Shown here: one piece after another, positions 20,607 through 32,301 of the stretch
Layout of the letters: each line of letters begins with the position of its first letter
Position numbering within the stretch: position 1 is the first letter of the stretch
Source of the DNA: Mermis nigrescens
Lineage: Eukaryota; Nematoda; Enoplea; Mermithida; Mermithidae
Length of the DNA: 64,000 bases
Direction: 5' to 3'
NCBI GenBank assembly: GCA_036768485.1
Contig: JAVLUZ010000542.1
Span: forward strand, 124,001-188,000
The notes under the pieces: generated by a model
What the model saw: only the letters and a program-made list of their open reading frames with translations
Databases searched by the model: none
Told to the model about the DNA's origin: nothing
Position numbers and translations under genes: made by a program

Positions 20607-23600
20607 AATTCTCCTTTGAAAATTCATCGCAATTTATGTGTATACTGTAGATCTAACATACGAATTTCCTCTTTAGCTCATTTATGTACTCTCGTCCTCA
20701 CTCTATAAACCGGATTGAAAGGCACGGTAATTATTGTTTTATCATCAACTCGCTTTTGCGAAGCAAGTTTCAAAAATCTAATTAATGATTTTTATTTAAT
20801 CGTGAGTACTTCAGTGAATAAGATTAATTGTTATAGATGAGAGTACCTCTTTGACAGGAGATATAGATTTCGGCGATGTTTTTTTCCATGCGAATTTCAT
20901 ATTTTTTCATCTGTAAGTAAATTGTAAAACCTAATGACGTTATATATATAACATCGCACGAATCAATCAAACGCTCATTCTAGATAACATCAGTAATAGG
21001 TCAACGTAAATTTTGGTTTCTTCTCTCATTTTTGACGGCTGTCTTGTCATCAAGGTTTTAAACTTATTTAATACCCTTCCTCACGCGTTCGTCACGTTGT
21101 TGGTTCAAATTTCTTTTCAGAATCATTCTTATTTCTTCCAGGAGTGATTCTTGCGTGCACAATTACAAAAATAACGACTTCATTAATTTATATGGTGTGT
21201 TCTCGTCTTACGCTAGCGAGCGAGGTTTACTCGCGACGTTTCGCGTACATACGCTCTTATCGTTAATTTTTGGTCTAAAAGCAATAATGTAAGAACCAAG
21301 CTTTTGCAGAATTCGTTTGTGTGCGTTAGTGTACGTGTAAGCAGTGATGATTTTCGTTTTTTGTGCATATGCCAAAGGGTCAATTTATCGTGCTGATCCG
21401 CCTTTTGTTTCTTAATTATACAGCGACTGAGAATTAAAGTGGGGTTTACTGTCAGATTGAACACAATTCCTTTTTGTATGCTTGTATATGCAAATGTCAA
21501 TTGAACAATGCAAGCATTATGCGTATTACGTTACAGCTCGCAAGTACATATAGGTTTATAAGTATCTTCATGCAGATGTGTACTTAAATAAAAGCTAAAT
21601 GCATTCAGAGCTTGAAGCCATTCTATCTTCCTCTGGCTAGTTGTCCAGCTAGTGGAAGAGCGGTCATTTCTTACTGAACCATACGACTTGCTTACATGCT
21701 TATCAGCTCAACAGAATGAGCTTTGTCAGGATGATGGTATTTGAAATGTCGGATTGCGCGATTTTTTGTGTAAGTAACACATTGTAGGTGTTGACATTAA
21801 AAAATTGAAAAATAAGAAATTATTAAAAACAGGTTTTATTCAAATTATAATGGACTCGAGATAAAGAATAATGTTTTTAAATGAATTTTACGGTCATCGC
21901 CTAACATAATTTTTCAATTTTACTACTTTTTTATATCATTACTGGCCTCCTTGTCCGCTGGAAGATTGTTTTAAGAAATATGTATTTTTTTGTACAAAAG
22001 AGGATATTTTGGGCATGCACAAAGATTTATTGAGCGAAAACAGTGGTAACGCTGTTTATTCCTCGCGTTATCAAAAATAAAGTTCAAGCATATGAATATG
22101 AAACATAGAATCACGCACACAGTTATCACCTTAATTCTCGGGGGTGGGGGTATCAAGAAATTTTAGAGGCCAAACAAGTGCTAAAAAATATTAATATGTA
22201 CGTCTATGCAAAAATATATTTTTTCGACTTTTCTCACGCCTGTTGTAAGCATTACAAACATGAATTTCCTTAATTTTCAGCGCTTCGCGTTAAATGTCTG
22301 GACCGATTTCGACAACATAATCCACACGTATCCATGAATTTCGGTATTTTAGAGAAATCTCTTTTTGAAGAAATTATGTAAAACTAGGCAATAGAAAGCG
22401 AAAAAAACAATATTTTGCCCATAAATGACACATTCTAAGGTCATTTTTGACTGAAAAAATTGAGAGATGCGCCCCACTTTAGAAAATTATGAATCTGCCA
22501 ATGATTCGTATGTGAAAGCGCATTAATTATTTCCAGCTATATCGGCGTACTGTTGATCAAAATTCGTAAAATTTAGGGCCAAGTGATGTGAAGCAGATTA
22601 TAAATATGTAGGACTGTGCATATTCGTGCAATAAGTTCATATTTACGAAGTTTTCTTCGCTTATGTAGCACACTCGAATATCGATACATGCTCGCGAAAG
22701 GTTCATAGCTTTCCCAAGCAGCTTAAGTGAAACGCGCTTGATTATTTTCAAAAAATAAGCTTAATAATCCCTCAGACGTGCATGAAAAATAATCAAGTTT
22801 TTTCTCGCCCAAAATTAGCGACAGCGAGTCTTCTGGCTTTTCAATTATGTTTATCACAATATTATATTTTATTCCTGATTAGTCTTTCGCGATGCATCGG
22901 GCGACAAAATAAATTAGATGCATATTCTTGTGCGTGTATAAGTATTTTATCAAACGTAACCATGGATCAGTAGAACAAATAGGTGTGGTTATCCAAATAA
23001 TTAGTTGCGTACATTATGCCATTCTACTATTTTTTTATATTAACTGTATGATTTGTACAGCCTTGCTTTTTCCGTCTCGCGCAATACTCCAACGTTTACC
23101 GCGTAAATAATAAATTAGAGCTGAACATAATTGAAAAAGGCTGCTTTTATTATGCCCGAGCATAATAATGATAATAATAATAATAATGATATTGTAACTA
23201 ATTTATTTCTGAAAAAACTAGTTCTGGTATCCACGGATACTGCCCAATCAATTGAATCGAGTTTTTCACGCAGTATTAAACTTTTTTATATGTGAGTTTA
23301 GTGGGAGTTAATGGGATTTATCAAAATCTCACTTATTTCAAACCGGACTGTTCAGTTGACTTCCGTATTCGGAGCATTCTAACTTTCAAAAATAGGTTAA
23401 CAATTTTCGGAAATTGTATTCATGCATTATGATCGGTGTTCCTTAATCTGCATTGAAGCAGACAAGTAAAGAAAATTATTTCACTATAGTAAATCTTTTC
23501 TAAGTGAATAATGTAATGAAAAAGGCGATTGCGGTGTAATGACGGCCTAATTTTAGAACTTGTCATTAAAGTAGGGAGCGACTACTTTTGAGGCTAGATT

Positions 23601-24144
23601 ATAAAAGCACATGCATACAGCACTAAAATTCTCTTAAAAACAGGTCCGCTTAGTCTCCTAATGCAATATCTGGTTCAGCTCCATTACTGCGTAAATCGTC
23701 GCCATGCAGCATCGTGCTAAATTCGTTTACCTTGCCGATTTTTGAACCCTATTAACAGGAAAACCAGTTTATCACTTTTAAAAGTCGTAGTACAAAAATT
23801 CTAGGTTTCTAATAAATTTACATTTTTATGAATGATTTGTCTGCAAATGGCGTAGTTTTTTATGAGCCCATACCTCCTAGCTTCATTATATGCCTACGGT
23901 TAGTAGAAAAAGGTTTATTGCTGCGTGTACACTTGTTTTATACAAAAATTCTATGCATATGTAATCCATGCAAGCAAGGTTATTTCTTTTGAATAAAAAT
24001 AAATTAAATGTAAAAATAATTAAACTTATTAGTGAAAACACGATTAATCCGATTATGCTTCTTACCTATCTAATTAAAATGTTTCTCCATGCTCATAAAG
24101 TTATGCGAATTTGAAAACTATTGCGACGTTCTCACTCTTGATCA
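20607..24144. other. Intergenic, no supported gene
   Basis: Mostly unique AT-rich sequence. A short (ATAATA) tract is at 23,163-23,190 and a family F-like fragment (TTTTCAGCGCTTCGCG) is near 22,280. Frames of 60-95 codons lack any recognisable domain. Confidence 0.45.
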
Positions 24145-24330
24145 GACATGCACGTGAAAAGTTGATGACCTAAAATAGGTGAAAATCAAAACTTATCAGC
24201 AAAAGTGCTTGAAATTTATCAGAAAGTGCGATTAACATATTTTAACGCTATTTTAGCATTTAAGCCAGTTTTTAAGGCCATCTCAGTTAAAAAACCCTCT
24301 GGCTGATCCAAAGGCCGGTCATGCTCTGCG
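24145..24330 (+). repeat. Family D repeat, diverged and shortened
   Basis: AGACATGCACGTG at the left, TTTTAACGCTATTTTAGCAT in the middle, and GGCCGGTCATGCTCTGC at the right end. Confidence 0.7.
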
Positions 24331-24726
24331 GTCTTGATCCTACTAAACTAGTATTCACTTGTTTTTATGTCAACATTTATTGATGTCGCTCGTAACATAG
24401 GAAGTGCAAGCGAATTAAAAGATGAAAATTCAGTAACTTTATTCGTACGAACGTAACAGACGTGTCTGCTCGGAACAGCTGCTTCATAAAAAGAGCTTTC
24501 TTGAGAGCTAGACTAAAAAAATAATATGCATACTAATGCGTAATCAAAACTTTTGCGGTTTTCCTAAAAAGTAAACGGCATGGTATCTCGAAAAAATGAC
24601 AGCCTGCAAATCGATAAATTGAGACAAAAAGTTTGCTCATGTGTTCTCTAAAGTCAGTTATCGAAATTCAAGTTTTCGCCGCAAGCGATTTTTAAGGCGC
24701 TGTGCTTCACCCTATTGTCTGATTCG

Positions 24727-24868
24727 CCCAACAAAGTTGGGTTGACGGCCTGTTTACCCAACTTTATTGGATTAAAGCTGGAAATTCCTTTTAGCGGGCC
24801 CGATTAACCCAACAAAGTTAGGCAATCAAAAGTAAAGTTGTGTTGGATTTACCCAACAAAAGTTGACC
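24727..24868. repeat. Interspersed CCCAACAAAGTTGGG palindromes
   Basis: Four copies of the self-complementary word CCCAACAAAGTTGGG or close variants, in about 140 bp. The first is perfect; later ones have one or two changes. Confidence 0.75.
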
Positions 24869-24960
24869 TATGCCTGACATAGAAAGCCAGTGCATGTTCG
24901 CGTTTTCCAATAATGCTACAGAATTCTATTCAATTTTGAGTTGGCGAAACAGGACAAAAT

Positions 24961-25110
24961 TATAGTCTTTTCACACAACTTTGGGCATAACCTATTAAAA
25001 CTACTCCGACAGTATCAGTTTGCAACTACTGCACTGATTCGATGTATAATTATCCTAATCTGTCGGTTTACTCGGCTTACAGCCGATGAAGATTTTTAAA
25101 GTTCATGCTA
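24961..25110. mobile_element. MITE with TATAGTCT ends, copy 2 (right end lost)
   Basis: The left end TATAGTCTTTTCACACAA and the TTTGGGCATAA that follows match the 4652 element, and the interior TATAATTATC and GTCGG...CGGCTTAC parts align. The right terminal inverted repeat is missing or strongly diverged. Confidence 0.6.
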
Positions 25111-26212
25111 TATGGAATAGATAACAATTCTACACTTAAAAATTATATTGCTTCTTATTTATAAGAGATTTTTGTTGAAGTTGAACGCCAATTTTTTAAA
25201 ACTTTTTATTTTTTTCAATTTTCTTGTTTGTTTCACCTTCATTTATATCCTTTCTGTCTCGTCTGTTCGAGGAGAATAAGTATATGAAAGGCAGTTGGTC
25301 GGCTAAAGAACTATTACTACCATGGCTAAAACATACTTCACTTGTGTCACGATGAAAATCAGTTGACCAGTATCTGCTATGAAATTTTTGTTAAAAACAA
25401 CTTCGAAACAATAACTTTCAGGCACTTAATATGCATGTTTTTTATTTTTAGTTTTTTTATGTTTCAGTGAATTTTATACATGTATAAGGCGATGGTACAG
25501 AAGCTGCTTTTTACGAGTATTTGGGAAGTAAGCGATCACATTGTTCATCATAATTGTTACGATGCATTCGTAGTTACTACTGTGGCAGGTACTTCTGTCG
25601 ATTTTTTGCATAAATTTTAGTTTATCATATTTCGGATAAGGCTTTTGCTGATGCCTTAGTGCCTCTGAAATATTTATTTGATTTACGTTATGTGCCTCCG
25701 CCTCTATATAAACGGACTTGCAAGAAGATTTCGTTAGCAAAACTAACTTATTTTGCAATATCCCGATATCTAATAGGGATACTAATGTTCCTTTCTAGGG
25801 TTTTTCGTCAACGCCGGCATATGAATGTATACACTCGTATGTAACTCAGCTAGAAACATTTTTTATGTTATTACGCAAATTTTATAAAAATCCAGAGCGA
25901 TTGTTATGGGTTTCGCTTGTTACAAACACTTTTTCCAATTTACAAATTGTGCATAACAAACCCTAACGCTGGTAGTTTCGTGTGATGTTTCTTCTCAAAG
26001 TTCTGCGGTTTATAAATATCCCACCACGGTATTAAAAACATTTAGTTACATACCACATTTATCGTAAAGCCTCGATGCTCACTTGGTATATATTTATCGT
26101 AAAGATATGCTTTACTCTCAAACAGCCCAGCTTAAGAGGCTGCATACGTAGCATCTGTTTGGAACACTTGCATACTGTGACCAAAGGGCAAATTGTAAAT
26201 ACGAGTATAGTC
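25111..26212. other. No supported feature
   Basis: Unique AT-rich sequence. Overlapping short frames near 25,474-25,844 show no domain. Confidence 0.4.
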
Positions 26213-26439
26213 CATACCTGGGAGTCCCGAGAAACCGAAATACCCCCCCAGAAATCAAAATAACCCCCCAGAATTCAATTTTAAATTTTTTTTGTTTTTT
26301 TCCGCATTTTTTATGCCAATGGATAGTGCTCGATGAGAAACGTTGAAAATGGTTTTTTGCCCTACCACCATTTTTAAGGCCATTTTTTGACCTTTGAAAA
26401 ATCTTCCACCCCCAGAATTTTGGTGCCGCCCACCTATGG
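26213..26439 (+). repeat. Family C repeat
   Basis: Same order of words as 14,796-15,043: ATACCCCCCCAGAAATC, GGATAGTGCTCGATGAGAAA, CCATTTTTAAGGC, and CCGCCCACCTATGG at the end. Confidence 0.82.
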
Positions 26440-26688
26440 TATAGTCTATATATATTTCACGAAACCTTGTGTATGGAAATGAATTTTCAGCGACCTATAA
26501 GGAGCAGCTACAAAAGTGGTTTATAGGCAGCTTACTGTAATACAATTTCGCTTAGTGAAAGTTCATATGTTTATTAATTACCATGCACAGTATCATCATT
26601 GCAGCTTCAATATAAACTGCTTTTGTAATCGATTTACGTTGACTCAAGAATTATTATCCATGCACAAGGTTTCTTGAAATAGACTATA
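26440..26688. mobile_element. MITE with TATAGTCT ends, copy 3
   Basis: About 249 bp. Left GAAACCTTGTGTATGGA and right TCCATGCACAAGGTTTC are inverted copies next to TATAGTCTAT and ATAGACTATA ends. The interior is unrelated to the 4652 element. It starts directly at the end of the repeat at 26,213-26,439. Confidence 0.75.
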
Positions 26689-26879
26689 AATACCAACGGA
26701 ACTATTCATTTTCGTGCTTATAATACAAAAATAAAGCCCGATTACGGTTAGAAATGATTAAAAAGTACCTACGAGTATGTATGCATTTTTTGTATAGCTA
26801 GGGACGGCCTCCTGCCCTCCAACCTCTTAAGCCCTCGCTATTTACTAATTATATTAAAATTTTTGGGTAGCAGTGCTTA

Positions 26880-28740
26880 GTTTTATTTTTTCAGTTTTTC
26901 AAAACTTTTTTTATATTTTTTCTGCACAGCAGACGTTTTCGCTGTCTCGTCTTATGAATAGAGTGTGTTCAGGCTCCTGTATCTCTAAAACCAATCCCTT
27001 AATTTCCTTTAAATTCTACAGCAACGCCTAATACAATTTAGTAATATAGAATTGTAGAGAATAAAATTCTGTAAGAACAATTTTTTTTTCAATTTCGCAA
27101 TTTTTCTTGAGGGGGGTGTAAAGAGTGTAAAAATCAGCGGGTGTAAAGACAGATTTTGATTGCATTTTGGTTCATGTTCAGGTCTGCCAACAACTTCAGT
27201 TATGATACCCAAAATTTTTTTTCGATAGAAATGTACTAAGGAGGGCTACCTTTGGCTTACCTAAAAACTTTTTTACACTAAATACAAAGTTAGGGCTTAA
27301 TGTTTAAACTGTAATGGATAGCGTAAAAAACGGGTTTTATCTCAGATTCTTCCGCCAACTTCTCCGCATGTAAGTCGGAACAAGTTGAATATAATAAAAA
27401 TAAAGTACGTTCAAATGGTTATTTGTCGCAGCTGACCGCGTTTAAAAAATTCAATATAAAGTAATTTCTGGAGGTGTAAAGTTCGAAATTAGGGTGTTAC
27501 ATTGAACGAAAAAACACGTTTTTTCCCTTTTTTGATTGGCCAATATCTCAAATTAGATGTGGAACAGAAATTTTCACACACAAATGCACTACGATTTAAA
27601 TGCTACAAACTGGCCCAAGTTGAATTCCTTTACACCCAATGGGGAGTTAGATATAGATTTTAAAAGTTTACAATTTGATGGATAGTGGAAAAATTCGTTT
27701 TTGTCCTTTTTTGCTCGGCTTTCTCTCCCTTTAGAAGTTGGGATAAGTCGAACAGAATAAAAATAAAGTACTTTCCAAGATGTATATGTCTCAGCCAATT
27801 GTGTTTATCTACATCGAAATTGAGCTTTTTTGGGAGGTGTAAAGTCAAAAATCGGGGGTGTAAAACGTGTTTCCTTCTCGTTTTTTCTGCCAACTTCTCC
27901 GGTTATAAATCTGGACATGATCGCAAGTCTTAAAATGTACCAAGGGTCAAATGTCATACGTCAGTTGAGCGCCTTTATTACATTCAACAGTGGTGTAAAG
28001 TGGTTTACATCTAATATTTATTTATCTTCAGACCATTTTGAAGAGTTGGTTTTTGCATAAATATCGATCGTAATATTATAATAATATCAGAATTACGAAT
28101 CCGACTTAAATCTTCTTTACAATCGGTGGTTTTGTAAAGTTTACGCTGAAAATTAACCTTAGTTGAGCGTTGCAAAAGCTTTATTATTTCGAAATGCTCT
28201 AACGTCAGAATTACGAATCTGACTGTTGGTTTTCTCTACACCCTGTAGTTATGTAAAGTGTATACTATTCAATTATAGCTGATGTGTAAAGTTTACTAAG
28301 TTTACACAACAAATTTATTTTACTTTTGGAGCATTACAAAACGTAAACTTTTTCAAAATATGTTCCTTAAGGCCAGAATTACGAGCCTTACTGCATGCTT
28401 TCTTTACGGCCTGTAGTTATGCTTACTTAAGAATAAAAATCAAGTTTAGTTCTAAAGCGTTGCAAAAGTTAAATGTTTTTTCAAAATGTTCCATTTAACG
28501 CAAGGGTTACGAATCTGAGTGTAAGTGTTCTTTAAAGTCAGCAGTTGCGTAAAAAGTTTACGCTGAAAACATTTGATCTGTTTTAATAAGGTAAAAGATG
28601 ATCATGTTTAAAAATATAATGCTGATGTTCAGAACAATATTGTTTTCCACGTTCTTGGACTGCTGTCATTATTGTGGCATGTTACCGTAAGTGTCTACTG
28701 ACTGATTTACTCAAATCATACTAATTAGAAGTAGGGTTGT
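26880..28740 (-). repeat. TTTACAC-rich repeat, block 4, with 120-170 bp subunits
   Basis: Inverted relative to block 1. AGAATTACGAATCTGAC-type subunit starts recur at about 28,086, 28,206, 28,373 and 28,501. The last 150 bp are an inverted match to 1294-1440. Short overlapping frames at 27,590-28,060 are by-products. Confidence 0.75.
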
Positions 28741-28759
28741 TGGAACAAGACAGACGAAA

Positions 28760-29498
28760 AGACAAAGAAAATTGTTCCGATGGAATAAAAAGGACGAATA
28801 TACGAGTAATTAGAATTGCGGATTATTAAAGTCATAAAAGGAGGAGACTAGGAAAAAGTCATCTATGCGCTCAAAAAATCATAAAAATTGCTAAAAATAG
28901 ATTTCTGTAAGCAACACAAAAACCGAACTATATTCTTTGACATCTGGAAAAAGAAGGCGTCCTCTCAGAATACTTTTCAATGGTGTTCGGTGAAGAGCTT
29001 TGAAGAAAACCATGGCCTGTGTAAAGTAGCCGATTTAGCTCGAGATCAGTATCGCATTTTCATGACAATATTTTATCTGTTGTTTCTTTAATAAGATAGA
29101 TTATTTTAATGTTTGAAATAAAATATTGTGTTATTTATTTCTTAAAATGAGGCGACAACCGTACATGGGCGGCAAGAAAATTCTGGGTGGGTCTGGTTGG
29201 GTGAAATCACAAAAAATGTTACCAAAAATAGAATTCTGAGGGCCTACAGTAATATGAAGGGGTTTTTTATCTTCTGGAGGGTGCAACCCTCTGAAACCCC
29301 TTACGCCAACTTTTGGCCAGAACTGCCTTCTATAGGCCACAAAATATACATCGATTTTTGTGTTGCTTAGAGAAATCTGATTTTTTGCAGATTCTTACGA
29401 TTTTTTCAGCGCATAGGTGACTTTTCTTAGTCCCCTCTAATCCACAATGCCAAGTATATTCGTCTGTCTTGTTCCATCGAAGCATTTTTCTTTGCTAG
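28760..29498. mobile_element. 171 bp-TIR family, copy 3, with a nested fragment
   Basis: Left TIR near 28760 is degraded (GACAAAGAAAATTG in place of the canonical end); right TIR ends CTTTGCTAG at 29498. A fragment of the 'GGTGGGCAGCA' repeat family lies inside at about 29160-29330. The sequence outside the left end (28,590-28,740) is an inverted match to the sequence outside the right end of copy 1. Confidence 0.75.
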
Positions 29499-32237
29499 TT
29501 TTTGAATAAGTACATAAGAATTCTGATTCTCCGTCCACGTCGATCGTGCAAACAAGTAAATTTACTCGTAATGCATTTAAGAGACATTGCACAGGACTTA
29601 TATAGCAATTATATATTTTTTGACTTGACTGCTGTAACAAAGACGATATCTGCTCCGCTGTTATGTAACTTTTTTGGCCAGCTTAGAAGCCAAACAGCCA
29701 GTTCGTTTAGCGCAGTAAAATATGTTTGATTTAATTAGCGACACAGTCTCTGCTTCTCTCAAGATAGTAATTAGGGATTAAAAAATTGAATCCGTTTATA
29801 GTTTATTACTGGATTCCCTAACAGACAAGCACAAGCTTACAATTACCGTTTATCGCTGGATTCCCTTGCACACGGAACGAGCATCATTTTTAAGTAGGAA
29901 CCAGTAATGCGGAACAAAAAGTAATTTGTCTGAGAGCAGTTTTGTAGGCACAAAATACCCATTCGCTTATCTACTGATTACCTAAATACATATACATATG
30001 TTTACTTCGTGGTTAAACCAGCAAGGCAGCATAATAAATATGTTAGATAAGCATTAAATCTTATTCTTCCCTTTTGACTACTCTTCAAAACGAATCACCG
30101 ACTATGATTGACGTGCGGATAGTGATACCTGCCACATTTTAATCTGCAGTCGGAGAAACGGGAAAGTCGGAGAATCGGGACGGTCGGAGAACTGGGGCAC
30201 AATACAAGTTTTACATTTGAACGACTTTCTCGAATAGTAGGATATTCTACACTAGTCGAGCGAAAAAAGTGAATCAGACTTCTTAGCCACTTTTGTTGCC
30301 TAATTAATAAAAATTACATTAAATGAAAAAGCTCTTGAATAAATGAATGCACAAAAAATTTAATGAAAAAGCTATTGAATAAATGAGATAGACTAGCTCT
30401 GAAATGAGGACAAATTCCATTATTCGCATAATTTGCGTTAGTTAGAAACTTTCAATGTTTGTTTATTTTTTATTAAACAATTATGATTTTTTGATTTTTA
30501 ATTACTCAGCATTGAGTACTTACGTTAAGCATCCTAATTACTCTTATTATTCAGAGGCGTAGCCAGGATTTTGGTTCGGAAGAGGGGCGGGGCTGGGTCT
30601 CAGCCATTTGTGGGGAATCATTTGCCATTCTGAGGGTCAGCCCCCAAGAACATCTAAGCTGATGACTTCGCCTGTTTGTATGATTTTCCTCGTGCTTCGA
30701 TTATTTTTTCTATGTTTACTCCTCCTTTACTTCTCCACTCTTGCGCGTCCTTTTTTGTTTCTGTCGTACTAATAGGGCAATTGTTTACTTTTTGTTTATA
30801 TATTTTTTTCTGTCAAATTTATACATCTTACTTTTTAATTCCATTCTTGCTTGTCTCCTTTTTTGTTTGTTTGTTTGATTTTTCTTCTTCTTTTCGCTTT
30901 CTTTCTTCCGTTTTGTTTCTTTTTTCTTATTTTTTCTTTTCCCTTTCTTCCTTTTACTTTTTTGTCTTAGCGATGACTTCCTTTGTACAGACATACCGAG
31001 CATAAAAATTGCTAAACTGGAACAAAACGATTTTCACATTTATACCATCTACAAACATCTAGTGTTCCATTAAACAAACAAATAGTATTAAATCAATAAA
31101 TTACTCTGAAGCGATAAAAAATTTTAAGTAATTAAAGCTTATAAAGTTAATATTTAAAATCCATAACAAAAAATAAATACGGAAAATTCTGACGTTTTTG
31201 CTTTTTCTAACTCAATTTTGGGCACATACGATTGCAATTTAAAAATAAAAAAATTGCTTAAAAATTTCGGGATGGCACGTGCCCCAGTGGCATTATTCTT
31301 ACTGTTCGTTCGACCTTTATCCTTGATTTGTTGTAAGAACTAAGTTGTGGCTAATTTTAGGCCTTAATGAAATTTGAGCGGCTATCATGTTGCGTGCACG
31401 CAAATACTTGTTAAGCTTAACAACTTCAGTTGCAATACATGCTGGACTTGGGCCATGTACGAATGTTAAATTACTTAACAATTGAGCACCTGTTAATGCT
31501 TAATCTCCGGGTGGCATGCTGTCAAAATGCTTCAGTGCATAGTCATATAGATCATGATAACTTGCAATAATATCCGATCGGTACCTGATACACAAATATA
31601 ATAGACTTTTCCTTGTATATCCTATTCATCCAATGTGTTTGATGCGGACATTATTTGCGGCAAGCTTGCGGGGCGGAGTTAGGTTTTCCTATTCCGTTAT
31701 GTTATACATGTGGCCCTCTGCGCGTCTTTAGACATTGTCTGTGTTGTGTCGTGCCCGTACGTTTGGTTGAGCGCATGTCCATTAACTTATTTTAAAGGCC
31801 GATTCCTTTGTCAGTCTCCTGCAAAAGTAACATAGCATTGCATTTCGCCATGTTTTTTTCTATTTTTTAATACATAATTTCACCAATTAAATATTTCTCA
31901 TTTTCATGATTGGTTAATTTTCGTTTTAAGCATTGAATGATATAAAGTTTTCTAGGTGGCCGTCAGATAGTTTCTAATGATCAATCGTGCGCACTTACTT
32001 TCATTCATCACCTGCCATGTTTCGTGCTACGGCTTGAAGCCGCTGTAACAAGTGCGTGTTTTTAGCCGGCCAGATGTGCTCTTATTGGTTTAACATTTCT
32101 TTGCGATAAATTTAATCGTTTCGATTGAATTTAATGACGGTGATTCGAAGTCGAATTAAAATTTTCTCCAAAACGCTTGCTTAACGCAACGTATTTGCTG
32201 CTGTTATCATTTTGCACCAAAATATTAGGCTGATAGA
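29499..32237. other. Upstream region of Eph, no supported element except simple tracts
   Basis: Contains a direct near-duplicate (TTAAATGAAAAAGCTCTTGAATAAATG type) at 30,310-30,386, a dispersed-repeat start near 30,553 (GAGGCGTAGCCAGGATTTTGG), and a pyrimidine-rich tract at 30,840-30,970. No TATA-like promoter before the Eph start codon could be assigned. Confidence 0.45.
30840..30970. repeat. Polypyrimidine tract
   Basis: About 130 bp that is almost entirely C and T on the plus strand (TTTCTTC words). Frames on both strands over it are compositional. Confidence 0.8.
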
Positions 32238-32301
32238 ATGAACATGCTACATGCTTCATTCTTAATCTGGACATTATTATCTACAACGGAGTCGAAAAGA
32301 G
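32238..32301 (+). CDS. Eph: Eph exon 1: start codon and signal peptide
   Basis: Encodes [20 protein letters not shown] then R, a typical short signal peptide with hydrophobic core residues 4-14. It ends in phase 1 at a strong AG|GTGAGT donor, the phase expected for Eph exon 1. The assignment rests on the signal-like sequence, the donor and phase agreement with exon 2, because a signal peptide carries no family signature. A second in-frame ATG is at codon 3. The 5' UTR limits are unknown; no TATA box is obvious. Confidence 0.75.
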
